Source: Delphinapterus leucas (taxonomy: Eukaryota > Chordata > Mammalia > Artiodactyla > Monodontidae). From it: 64,000 nucleotides of DNA. How positions within the stretch are numbered: position 1 is the first letter of the stretch; each line of letters begins with the position of its first letter. Of this stretch, positions 46,931 to 58,470 are shown one piece after another. The position numbers and the translations under genes are program-made. The notes under the pieces are model-generated. The model was given only the letters and a program-made list of their open reading frames with translations. It had not been told where the DNA came from and searched no databases. The DNA is taken from NCBI RefSeq assembly GCF_002288925.2, contig NW_022098000.1, positions 3,307,277 to 3,371,276 of the forward strand. Direction: 5' to 3'.

Positions 46931-48839
46931 TCCAGTTACAATAGCATGTTTCAAGTCATGTCAGACTATCCAGAGGGTGCACATGGGTTTTGAAGGATCT
47001 AAAGAACATCCTAGGAGGTGGCATTTATAAGTAACCTGGTTCTGTGTAGGCATCTGCTAGCAGTGACAGCTGAAATACAATTCTAGGCCCATCTGATTCC
47101 AGAGTGAAGGAGATTCAGTGATAACTAGACTGACAGAGGTACCAGGCTGAACAAACCGTGTAGCTTGACTTTCTTCTTTCTCCTCACTGATCTTGAGAAC
47201 GTGAGCCATGCAGTATCACTAACAGTTTCAATTTGCCACCGGAAGCAGCTCAAGCAAACGTGAGTCCTTGGGGAAAGAGAGTTTTTTCACACTTGCGTGC
47301 AGCATGGATGACTTGGAAGTGAATTCTTCCAACGTTTGATTAACAGAATATTTAGCAGATGCTCTGTTCAATGCTTGAGATATAGAAATAAATGATAGCT
47401 GGTCCCTAATCTCAAGGGAGCATAATCCAGTGACACAGAGACAGTGCCAGCCCAGAGAGCAGACGATAAGTTTGAAAATTGCAGGTTGTTTTTGTATCGA
47501 GTATGAAGAGGTTGGTTATGAGACTTGTTCACAGTGAGGTAAAATGTTTAAGGATGGGGCCAATGGACTCGAGAAATATTTGAGTTTGAGGAATACAGGA
47601 GAAAACATAATTATGTGAACAACTGAATGGAGAAAGGCTGATGGTTGGTTATGGAAATTATATAGTCATCCTCATTCTGGGAGTAGCTGAGAGCATTTTA
47701 TGAAATGAGAACTTCAAGCGCATATAAAAGGAGAAAAACAATAATCTAAGACTGATCTTTCTGGGACAACCATTAGTATTGCTATTATTGTTAGTATAGC
47801 TAGCAAAGAATAGTAAGAGGAATATTTGAAAATGGGACTGGAAAGGCAGGGAATTCTGATGTTTCTGAAATTACAGCTAAAAATATACTGACAAGTGAGT
47901 GGGTGAATACAAAGATCCATGCAGACATCCATGAATAGCCACATGGAAATGAAGGTTTTAGATTCAAGAATGAAGATGTTATTGGAAACATTAATGAGAT
48001 TTGTGTAAGTAACTCTTGACAACAGAATACTGTACCCAAACGTAAGATCCGAGGAAGATGGGATGTGAATAAGAGAAGTAAATGTTTGCAGGTGCCAAGT
48101 GGTCCAAGTCAACCCGACATTGACCCTGGTAAACCTAGATAAATGTTGAGGGACTGCAAGTTTGTTTTGGAATTTAGTTGCCGTGTGCTGAGTGAAGATT
48201 GAACACTTTGCCTCTGTCTGAAAAAGTTGTGCTGTTTTACCAAAGCTCCAGATTCTGGAGGGATGTGTAGGAAGAAGTGGAGATGAAAGTGACCTCAGCA
48301 GATGGCTCAGCCTTGGAAGGTGTGGGGACATGTCACAGCCATGTTCGGGGGGTAAACTTTCTAAAATGGGCAAACCAAAGGCTGTTATAGACTTACCTTG
48401 AAGAATAATATTCATCCAGGTGTAGTTTATTCCAGAGGTTAACTCGGATGGCCATAATCAGGTAGTTTAAAAATGTATTACATTTGTTTAATCCTCCAAT
48501 CCTAGATGTTTTTCTTTTGAATACATTGAATATGTTTCTAATGTGCAGAACATTTCTCCAGCAACTGTGAACATTGTCTCTCTATTTCCCTCCCAGAGCC
48601 TTCCTTTTAATCAAAATAATTTTATTGAGTTAGAGATATTTCAGGCCTTTTTTCCTAAAGACTGAAGGATGTGAATTCCTTATTAAGCATTTTGCCACTT
48701 TGTTATTTTGGTTTCTTAAACAGTCACGAAGTGAAGTCATAAGGTGTGAGAAATGTGAGAAGGAATGAATTCTGAAATGGAGGGCTGCTCTGTGTAAATA
48801 TGATGAAATATTAATTACTTCTTGTTTCCTCTTCTTCAG

Positions 48840-48893
48840 GGATATCAGGGAATGGCAGGATCACCAGGTGTTCCAGGATCCCCAGGAATACAA
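48840..48893 (+). CDS. COL21A1: COL21A1 coding exon 10: 54-nt triple-helix exon
   Basis: Residues 479-496, GYQGMAGSPGVPGSPGIQ: six Gly-X-Y triplets in the 54-nt module typical of collagen genes, phase 0. Acceptor tcttcttcag; donor gtatgt. It follows the sequence of the human chain, where I recall IAGT for MAGS. Only 91 nt separate it from the next exon. Confidence 0.96.
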
Positions 48894-48984
48894 GTATGTG
48901 ATCTGTATATACATATTTTAGCAATACCATTTCTAGTGAACCAAAACACATAACTAACAGAATTTTATTTTGTGGTTAATTTAG

Positions 48985-49038
48985 GGAGCACGAGGACTAC
49001 CAGGTTATAAAGGAGAACTGGGGAGAGATGGAGAAAAG
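48985..49038 (+). CDS. COL21A1: COL21A1 coding exon 11: 54-nt triple-helix exon
   Basis: Residues 497-514, GARGLPGYKGELGRDGEK: six uninterrupted triplets, phase 0. The Y-position residue of the fourth triplet is Leu (ctg) where I recall Pro in the human chain, and the last triplet is GEK rather than GDK. Neither breaks Gly-X-Y. Acceptor ggttaatttag has a poor pyrimidine tract; donor gtaaat. Confidence 0.95.
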
Positions 49039-49889
49039 GTAAATATGTACAAGCAAAGGTGTGTTCAGTTGTTTTAGTCACTCAAAGACAAAGGATGCAA
49101 TCTGTGATGACTCCCATTCAATAATGTTCGTCTTGGTGAATTCCAAGATGTCAGCTCAGAAATGTGTCAGTGGCCGTTGGCTGATCAAGCTCACAGGAGG
49201 CTTTTATCACTAGATCAAAGTGGTTATCACTAGATGACCACTGTCAGATGGCACAGGTATTGGCATTGCCCTGGTACCATGTTCCTTCTCTGTGATTAAG
49301 CTCTGTAAGGAGCTACCTTCTTAGAGGGAAGAGCATCATGTGAATGGAATGTGTTCCCGTGTTAGCTGCAGACAGCCATATGTCCATCTCCACAGCAGAA
49401 ATCTGTCTTAGCCTTACTGGACTTCTCTCTCTTGTAAGGATTCAGTGGGTACAGACAACATTTGTCTGATTTCCTTTTTTACAGCTCTGAGATTTGCCAT
49501 GTTCTTTAAATATGTTCAATATTTTAGCACCTCCTCAGGGATCTAGTCCTGCATCCAGGTAGCTGGTCCACATCCAAGATGCCCATTGGAATTTGCTCGA
49601 ATCCCCATGATGATTTGTTAGCTTAATTCCTAAAGCACAGTCTTATTTCTATGTTCTTTGAAGGCCTTCTGTTTGCTCTTGATAAAAACCTGAACTAATT
49701 TTCTAGCTCCAATTCTTGCAAAATGATTGCCTTTTAAAAATAGTGTGCACAGCATTCACACTTGAGAAACACTGATCTGGGCTCTGTCTATTTTATGCTT
49801 TTATGGTTGCTTATGCTGGTTATAGAAAATTGTAGCTGCTCAAGTACCATCTCTGGATGGACCCCTGGAAGATCTCATGATGGGTCTAC

Positions 49890-50060
49890 TGCTTTCAAAC
49901 TGTTTGATCTTGGCACGTGACTTGATGTCTTTGAATCTTATTTTCTACATTGACTCAGTGGGGATTTCTTTATAGATTTGTTGTAAGGATTAAATGCGAT
50001 AATATATGAAAAATACTTAGTGTGGTCCCTGGAACAGGGTTTTCCTTAAATAATTGCCTG
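49890..50060 (+). mobile_element. MIR fragment
   Basis: 'atagatttgttgtaaggattaaatgcgataatatatgaaaaatacttagtgtggtccctgg' is the 3' half of a sense MIR; the 5' core is degraded. Confidence 0.6.
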
Positions 50061-50785
50061 TTGTTTTGTTGTTCTGTTTTGCTTATCAAGGAGCGAGGTT
50101 GTGGTTGGGATGTCACATGGGGTGGGCTGGCATGTGTCATGGGCAAGAAATGTTAGAGCAAACAGAAGGGTTAGTGTCTGGAAAAGAAACAGAGAAGATG
50201 GAATAGGTCAGGACAGCTCTATAATGTGGGGAGAGCCAGGGAAGACAGAATAACAGCAATAATTGATAGAACTCTGGAGGAAGTGTTACAAAATCCTCTT
50301 TTCTCCTCAATGGCCCTGGGCCTCTATGAATCTTTTTAGCCACTGGCAATCTCTGCCTATTTAAAATGATGGAGGTGCATCTTAAGAGGTGCTGGAGAGC
50401 AGGCCAGGCCCACAGGAATGGAGATGTCTTATATTTGTATGTTCTGGAGGTATCATGAGAGACCTCCAACCTCCTCTAGGAGAATGGGGGATTCCACTAG
50501 GAAGGTGTGGATACCTGTTCCTAGGAGACCACATACCAGGCACCTCACCCACATTCTAGTCTACAAGATTGTTGCTGTTTCTTTAACAGTCTCACAAGTA
50601 GCCTGATTTGGGGATGTGGGAAATATATAAAAGTATGCATGTATGAATAAGTGTATTTAGGAATGGATGGATGAATACCTTTATTTGTTTTTGTGTTGAC
50701 TTGGGTTTTAGAGACCCAAAATAAAAAGGAGGCTTTTTATTCATTTATCTTAAAAGAATTGGAGTAAAATACCTTATTTAAAAGT

Positions 50786-50999
50786 AAAGAACAATAATCT
50801 ATAAAATAGAAGCAGACTCATAGACATAGAGAACAGACTTGTGGTTGCCAAGGGAGAGAGGGATGGACTGGGAGTTTGGGATTAGCAGATGCAAACTATT
50901 ACATATAGGATGGATAAACAACAAGGTCCTACTGAATAGCACAGGGAACTATATTCAATATCCTGTGATAAACCAAACTGAAAAGAATATGAAAAAGAA

Positions 51000-51038
<39 letters not shown>

Positions 51039-51122
51039 CACTTTGACATACACCAGAAACTAACACAACATTGTAAATCAACTATACTTCAATAAAACAA
51101 AAATTTTTTAAAAAGAACAATA
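50786..51122 (+). mobile_element. 5'-truncated L1 3' UTR with 11-bp target-site duplication and (TA)n
   Basis: Sense L1 3' UTR at 50797-51111, the same family as the antisense copies at 4.1, 21.6, 34.5 and 53.6 kb. It ends 'atacttcaataaaacaaaaattttt'. Direct repeat aaagaacaata at 50786-50796 and 51112-51122. A pure (ta)n tract of 34 nt (51001-51034) sits at the same internal position as the (TA)n(CA)n of the other copies, showing that this site in the family is a microsatellite seed. Confidence 0.88.
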
Positions 51123-52734
51123 CTTCTATTAGTCACATCTTAAGGTAACTGCTCTATTGTTTTGGGTCATTGCACTGTGTTTAAAATAGAAGTGGATGAC
51201 TTTTACAAAGCCACACATTCTATTAAAGAAGATAAGGTGAATAAGATGTAAGTTTATGTAAAGTTCTTTGTTTTCAGACCAGTAGTGATTTCATTCAGTG
51301 TCGTTTTCTGAAGTTCATTGTTTGGGTGTCACCTCTGATTGACACAGTCATTGTGGGCCTAAAATCACCACATGCTGCCTCTAACTTCCCTCCTTACATT
51401 CCTTCTGGCTGCAGGGATTTCTTTATTTAGAGCTACAATAATTTAGTGGGTTAGTTAAAGGCGTTTCCTTGGGTGTTCCTCTAGAATACAATTTGTTAAT
51501 TTTCAGAAATGGGAAGGTTAAAAACATACCCTGGAGATGGCCTTGACTTGTGATTGCTCAGGGCATTTTTTCCAGGCATAACCCATGGCCTTTAGGGGAT
51601 TGTTCCACACCATAATGTTCTCTGTTAGGATATTTTCCCAGAATAATTTCCATTTTGTGGATTTCCACTGAAACTCCCATAGGAGTTTCCACTTAAGATA
51701 ATTAAAATTATATTCACTTTCTTGCTGACTGTAACCTTTGTTCCTCACATATCAGAAAATAGAATGTGTATAGATTTTGCATGGGGTTTTTTTCCCCTGA
51801 ATTTACAAAATTAAAAGGACCCTTTATCCACCAAATTGTCTTCAATTGGTAAATCATTTTATAACATGCTTTAAACATATTCCTTGGACTCTAAGAAATA
51901 CTTTAAGTACTTCAAAGAACTTCCTCAGCTTTAAGGAAACCTAATATATTTAAATCGTGTGGAGAAATATATTTTGTTAAAACGTACATTAAGCTGGGTT
52001 GGTTTTTATGGGTTTTCTAATTGAGTATTTCTAATTGGTTATATGGGTTTTGTAATTGAGTATGAAACTTTCTATGGCAATGCAATTCTGGAGACACAGG
52101 AAGTATTAATAATGTTTTTAATCTAGCCAGATTTGTACCAACTCATCACTTGGTTTCTCTGGGTTTAAGAAATAAAATATATTAATTCTATCTAAGGTAT
52201 CCTTATGGAACCAATTATACATTTTGTTTAGTTTCTTCATTAGAGTATTAAACATTTGAATTGTCCTTTCAAGATCTCACTGTCCCGTTGCTCTCAGCAT
52301 CCAGTACAGAGTATCATGTAATGAGCGAGCCTTTCTTACATGAATAAACCCCATTATCTGCACTTTGAAAGGCAAAAGCTGAAGTGATGTTATAGCGATA
52401 TCTATTACATAGTTGGTCATAATCAAGGAACTCCAATATATATGCTGAGAGAACAGTAATAAAGGACCAAGCTGAAAAGTGTTATTAGGGAATAATATGT
52501 AAAAAATTTAACATGCTAGGGGCTTTATTTCTTGCAGAGTTCCTGAAGACAAAAAAAATAAAAGAAAGCCAGTAATGACATAAGAGGGAGAAATAGAACT
52601 AACTTAGGAAAGTGGCCATCTTTCTCTTATTTCTCGAATAGAGAGAGTAATCTACCCGTGTATCTTTCTGATAGCACCATGACCCAAACACGGGGTTATG
52701 TGTGTGTGTTTTGCAGGAGGGGGAGGCTTAATGC

Positions 52735-52935
52735 AGTCACAGGTTCCAGGCTGTACCCTGATTTCAGACTGCTTAACCTTCCTAGTCATACTTCTTAATC
52801 TCTTTAAACCTGGTTTCCCAAATCTAGAAAGTGGGACTATAAGTATTTCTTCATAGCCTTGCTGTAAAGTCTAAATAAAATCATGCATGTACCTGTGGCC
52901 CAAATTAAACACTGTAAGTCAGTGATGATGATGAT
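52735..52935 (+). mobile_element. MIR element
   Basis: 'ctgatttcagactgcttaaccttcctagtcat', 'ctctttaaacctggtttccc', 'agccttgctgtaaagtctaaataaaatcatgcatgtacc' follow MIR order with divergence. Confidence 0.6.
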
Positions 52936-53221
52936 GGCGATTTGTAAATGTTTCCGAAAATATCTTTCGTTTATCCCTTATTGTTTCTCACAGTGTTGAA
53001 GTGCCCCTTATGAAGCAATCAGACGGGAATTCCCTAAACCTCTTCCCACCCCACTTACCCTCTTTGCTGTGTGTGTACCTATATTCTACCCTCTCTTCTG
53101 TTAATATGGATGAACTGTCCATGTATAATGTCCAGCCCTCCTCTGTGCTCTGGGTCTCATCCTTCTCCATTACTTTGTGTTATTCATTAGCCCCTCTCTT
53201 CTGTGTCAGTAGTTTTTTCTT

Positions 53222-54065
53222 TCTTTTTAAAAAAATTTATTTTATTCCTGTCCTAAAGATGCAGATGTAGAGAATGGACTTGAGGACACGGGGAGGGGGA
53301 AGGGTAAGCTGGGAAGAAGTGAGAGAGTGGCATGGACATATATATACTACCAATGTAAAATAGATAGCTAGTGGGAAGCATCCACATAGAACAGGGAGAT
53401 CAGCTCGGTGCTTTGTGACCACCTAGAGGGGTGGGGTAGGGAGGGTAGGAGGGAGACACAAGAGGGAGGAGATATGGGGATATATGTATATGTATAGCTG
53501 ATGCACTTTGTTATACAGCAGAAACTAACACACCATTGTAAAGCAATTATACTCCAATAAAGATGTTAAAAAATTTATTTTATTGAAACATAGTTGATTT
53601 ACAATGTTGTGTTAATTTTTGCTGTACAGCAAAGTGACTCAGTTATACATACACACACACACACACACACATACATATATATATACACACATACAGTCTT
53701 TCTCATATTCTTTTCCATTATGATTTATCACAAGGTATTCAGTATAGTTCCCTATGCTCCACAGTAGGACCTTGCTGTTTATCCATTCTCTGCATAATAG
53801 TTTGCATCTGCTAATCCCAAACTCCCAACCCCTTCCTGCCCCACCCCCCTTGGCAACCACAAGTCTGCTCTCTATGTCTGTGAGCCTGTTTCTGTTTCAC
53901 AGATAAGTTCATTTGTGTCATATTTTAGATTCCATGTATAAGTGATATCATACGATATCTGTCTTTCTCTTTCTTACTTCACTTAGTATGATCATCTCTA
54001 GTGTTGCTACAAATGGCATTATCTCATTCTTTTTTATGGCTAAGTAGTATTCCATTGTATATGTA
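53222..54065 (-). mobile_element. L1 3' end (antisense), interrupted by a nested L1
   Basis: The host element is an antisense L1 3' UTR and ORF2 tail. Its first bases (53222-53246) are separated from the rest (53568-54065) by the nested insertion. The body reads 'gaaacatagttgatttacaatgttgtg', then 'cagtaggaccttgctgttta', then '...ttttttatggctaagtagtattccattgtatatgta'. It carries a (CA)n tract at 53646-53694 at the family's usual seed position. Confidence 0.88.
53230..53584 (+). mobile_element. Nested 5'-truncated L1 with 17-bp target-site duplication
   Basis: A sense L1 3' UTR of another subfamily ('gatgcagatgtagagaatgg' to 'caataaagatgttaaa') occupies about 53247-53567. The 17-bp sequence aaaaaatttattttatt lies at both edges (53230-53246 and 53568-53584), so this element jumped into the A/T-rich 3' end of the older antisense L1. 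Confidence 0.88.
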
Positions 54066-55437
54066 CCCCATCTTCCTCTCCTCCCTTGAGTTTTTTATTG
54101 TAATATTATTAAATATAAATGTATATGAGTTTAAATGTATGTGTCAAATATATATACATATTTGTGATAAGCATAGCAATAATTGATATATTGGTATAAT
54201 TAATGGTATAATTCACATAATAAATAATAAAATATTATTAAATACATATCTACACACTCTTTTTTTCTAATAAATATTTTGTTTCATCTGAATCTGGAGA
54301 AATTGTGAAATTGTTACAAGCAGGGATTTTTCAGAAAACTTTCCCTCCTTCTTATGGAAGGAGTGGTACCACATTTTCCTTCTTTCCTACCTCCTTTCCT
54401 CAGAGGCTTTTCTTCCAAAGCAGCAGGAGCTCCCAAAATGTTTTCTAAAGTCAGGCTTGGTTGAGCATCCCTCTGTCTGTCCATGTGGTGCTGACCTGTG
54501 TGTGCTCAGGTCTTCACTACTTCTGTGGATGTTTTTGCAAAGTTTTGATTGTTTTCTGATCTTTCAGCCTCTTTTCTTTTAGGGTCCTGTAATGGATTCA
54601 ACATCTCAGTTTATGATGATGAACCATTCATTCTATGTCCTGCCTCATTTCTTGGCTCTTCTGCTGCTTTCTGTCCTGTTTCCTTTTTCTCTACTGGCAT
54701 CATTGGGAAACTTACAACTTTTATTGAATTTTTACAGGATGCTTCATCTTGGTTCTAAACTCTTATTTCTCATCTTCATTTTGGGTGTGCTCTGTTTTAT
54801 GGTCATTGATAAACTGTGGCAGGGACTGTATATTAGGAGCTTAGGAATCTACTTTTTTCCTAGACCTGAGTAGTCCAATGGTGATGCCCAAACCCAAGGG
54901 GTTAGAGAGGGAACATTTTAGTAGATTTAAACACTTCCCAGGAAATCATTATTTGTCCTGGTCCTGTGTGACACTTAGTGGTTTTTAAATGAGAAGAGAA
55001 GGAACAGGAAGATGTATAAGGCTTTTGACATGTTGGGTGCTGAAGGTGTTTCCTGTTGTGTGTACGTTTTTCTGTTTTATTTTAGACATGTCTTGTGTGA
55101 ATATTATCCACATGCATTGCCTATCACATGCCATCCTCGCAAAAAGTCCTATGAGGTTAGTAGAGTAAGTCATGCTCTGCCCGTTTTACATTAATTGTAA
55201 AGTAAATGAACCCTATTGTACAGTTTCGAAACTGAGAAATGAGGAACTTCAGTCATCTGTCTGAAGTTACTCAAGGATCAGGGATTGAAATAAAATGTCT
55301 CGATCTCAGTCTGGCTTTCTTTTCCTTTCTTTTCACCATATTTTTCTGCTTTGGCCAGAATTGTTTTTAATAGTGTGATTTCTTCCTCTTTTGCTCTATG
55401 CCTGCACCATGAGAAGGCCCAATGCCTGTGAGCAGCT

Positions 55438-55529
55438 GAGGAGGAGGGGGAGGGGAGGGGGAGGGAAGAGGGAGAGGAGGGGGAGGAGAGGGGGGAAGAA
55501 GGCGGGGGAGGAGGGGAGGGAGGAGGAGG
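55438..55529 (+). repeat. 92-nt polypurine (G-rich) tract
   Basis: One strand is purine except for a single C at 55503: runs of (gga)n, (gggga)n and several G-runs of four to six. Such tracts can form intramolecular triplexes (H-DNA), and the repeated G-runs fit the G-quadruplex pattern. Confidence 0.95.
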
Positions 55530-56825
55530 TTGGCTAGATGAGTGATGGTTTGAAGTGATTGTGCCGTGATAGTGGATTCATAGTCTTACTTTTGCATGTG
55601 TACCTGTGAGATGTTTCCTCCGTGTCTCAAAAATAAAGCCTTTAAGAAAGAAAAAAGAAAACTCTCTCAAGGGAGGAGGGATAGTTCCCTGTAGATTGTA
55701 GATCATCAAACTTTTAAACTGCAAAATCTTTGCATTGAAAGTCTTTGGGGCATGTAGTCCCATATATATGTATGAATTATATGCTGTGCTACTGAATAAA
55801 GGATTATGTGCATTGAAAACACAGACACACTGAGAAATTTTGAAAGAATGAGATTTTTAAAATATTAGTTTTCATATTCTCTTGCTACTCAAATAAATAA
55901 TCTTGATGTAACTTTGGAGACTGAGACTCTAGATCAACCTGTGAGATTGGCAGGCTCATCAAAGGCTTGTTATCAGTCAGGAAGCTTCGAGGCAACCTGG
56001 GGAAAATGGAACCAACTTACCGCAAATCTTGGATTCTCTTTTATTCTAATTTCTTGTAAACTCAGTGGGAATCAAGAGTGTGACTCCTCAAAATAATTTT
56101 TTTATTGGAATTTTCTTGGAGGACTCAGGAGTGTGTACTATATTTTAGAAAATGAAAGTATTTGCATATTCAGTAAATTATCATTAATCACAAGCGAGAC
56201 ATCAGCTAGGATAGAGTAGGTTATGTTGCAATAACACACAAATGCCAAATGCCAATGCCTTAAAACAAAAAAGGTTTATTGCTCATCAAACTGCACACTT
56301 ATTAGCAGACTCAGGCTAACAAAAGTTTCACCCTCTAGATTTTAACTAATTACAGTAGCAGGTCCCTAGAGAATCAAAGAGTGGCTCATAAACCACTTCC
56401 ATTCATCTTTAATTAGCTAGAGCAAATTTTGTAAACCACACCAACTTCAAGAGTCAGGGAAGCATGATTCCCTCCGCCTCCCCATATGCTTAGAAGTAGA
56501 GAGAATCTGAATATTGATGAATAATAATCATGTCTACTAAGACGAAATAAGAATGCATCAAGAACGGATTTTTTTCAAAGAGATTGGTGTCTAATAAAGC
56601 ACAAAACATATACAAAGCAACTATTTTAAGAGAGTAAATGTTAAGTGCCAAAGATGAGAGTTGAATAAAACTCTAGGAGTTGAGAGGGAAGTTGAAAATT
56701 CAAAAAGGCTTCATGAAAGAAATTGTAAACCGAAGGTTAAACATAGATACAGACTTATAGGGGCTGTTCTTACCCAGTTTAAGAAGCCTCTAACTTAGGG
56801 AGGCTGTGGTTCCTTACTGTACTGA

Positions 56826-56868
56826 GTGTGTGTGTGTGCGTGCGCGTGTGCGTGTGTGTGTGTGTGTA
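56826..56868 (+). repeat. (TG)n with CG steps (alternating purine-pyrimidine)
   Basis: About 43 nt of uninterrupted alternating purine-pyrimidine including 'gtgcgtgcgcgtgtgcgtg'. A Z-DNA-prone composition. Confidence 0.93.
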
Positions 56869-57377
56869 TTATCAACAAGACTGTATGAACATCTTTGTAC
56901 ATATTTCTCAGTAACTTTTTCTGAGTATATCCATAGGAAAAATTCCCAGAAGTGGAACTGATTAGAGAATCAAAGTGTTAAGTTCATAATTAAATTTTGA
57001 GGCAAATTGCCTATTTACCTTCCAGAAAGTGTGTATTCCCCCAACAAGTGTGTGAAATATCTTTCTTCACACCCTTATCAGCACTGAATTTCATTAAATT
57101 TCTGATTTTCATCAATATATGTTAAAAATGGTACTGGTTTGATTTGCAATCCTTTATTAGTGAATAAGGTATAAAGTACCTGTCATATGATTTTTGGAAA
57201 TATTGTTGCTTCTCTGTAATTTGCTTTTTATTTATATCTTTTATTTTTTCCTACTGGGCTGTTCATCTTTTTAAAAATTGATTTTTATGTGCATGTCATA
57301 AATTGTGTGAAAATATTTTTTTCTGGCTTATGTGTTTTGATTTGGGTTTTGGAATTTTAGACATACAGAAATTTTAA

Positions 57378-57432
<55 letters not shown>

Positions 57433-58470
57433 GTTACTTCTTTTCTCCTATGTTTGTATCTGTATAGAAAGGTTCAACATTCTAACATTTTGAATATAAT
57501 TACTCCTGCTTTGAGTTTTGGAATTTTTATTATTTTATATTTTAATCTTAAAATTTTTGATATTTGGAGTAAAGTTAGATGAGTATTCATATTTTCCCCT
57601 TTCTTCTCCTAAAAGGATAGCCAGTTGCTAAACAGTATTTTTGAAATTTCACTTTTTTTCTCATTTATTTGAAAAACCATCATTATCACTAAATTTCCTT
57701 TCTCATTTGGGTCTGCTGTTTTTGGCTTTCCCTTCTGTTCCATTTACCTGTCTATATCTTCTCCACTGCCAGTTTTAATTATTGTCACTTCATAATATGA
57801 TTTAATACTGGCAGGCCTAGTTCTTCCTTATTATTCTTTATGATCAAAATTTTCTTGGCTATTCTTACATGTTTATTTTTGCAGATAAAGCTCAGTATCT
57901 TTTCTTCAAATTTTTTTGGGAATTCCTATTTATGTTTTAATTAGGATTCCTTTGAATTTATGGATTAGTTTTAGAAGCACTGACATAATTTCAATACTGA
58001 ATTTTCCTATTCAAGATTATGATTTATCTTTCTTTTTATTTCAAACTTAAAACTCAATGGAATAATATTAAAATTTTATTTTTTATTGGTTCTCAACATT
58101 ACCTAAGTTTATATGTAGGAATTTTTATCTCTTTTGGTCCTGTTATAAGTGTAACTTTTACTTTAATCTATTTTTATATTGCTTATTGTTTATACATATA
58201 AAAACTATTTTGTATATTAATTTTTAAGACAGCAATTAACTGATATCTCATACTAATTATTTCAGGGTATTAGGTATGTTGGCATATTAGACATGTGATC
58301 ATAAATAAAGATAATTTGTTTTCTTCCTTCTAGGCTTTACCTCTCTTATTTTTATATTTTGTCTAAACTCATAGGCTAGTCAAAACTGGCTAGAAAAACA
58401 TTAAAAATAGTGGTAATACTGGGCAACATTGTTTTTAAATTTCAAACAGTCACAATCTCTTTTAGTCCAG
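56860..58470 (-). mobile_element. Ancient L1 (L1M-type), antisense, heavily decayed
   Basis: 'actgtatgaacatctttgtacatatttc', 'ccataggaaaaattcccagaagtggaactgattag' and 'ttgcctatttaccttccagaaag' match the antisense of the L1M ORF2 C-terminal region, followed by AT-rich internal L1-like sequence. A (TA)n tract at 57383-57428 interrupts it. The high-coordinate limit is uncertain. Confidence 0.55.
57383..57428. repeat. (TA)n microsatellite, 46 nt
   Basis: Pure TA dinucleotide run within decayed L1 sequence. Cruciform-prone and likely length-polymorphic. Confidence 0.97.

Larger units (their letters stand above)
35473..48839 (+). other. COL21A1: COL21A1 intron between coding exons 9 and 10 (13.4 kb)
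   Basis: Rich in old repeats: L2 fragments, possible LTRs, MIRs and two GC-rich SINEs. I cannot assign 36110-36770, 38640-39380, 39830-41130, 41610-42740 or 44290-45860. 38760-39095 is GC-richer than its surroundings and carries a 100-codon open frame without recognisable homology. 42198-42211 is a short G-run. 47450-48420 holds a 234-codon minus-strand open frame, discussed under findings. Confidence 0.75.
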
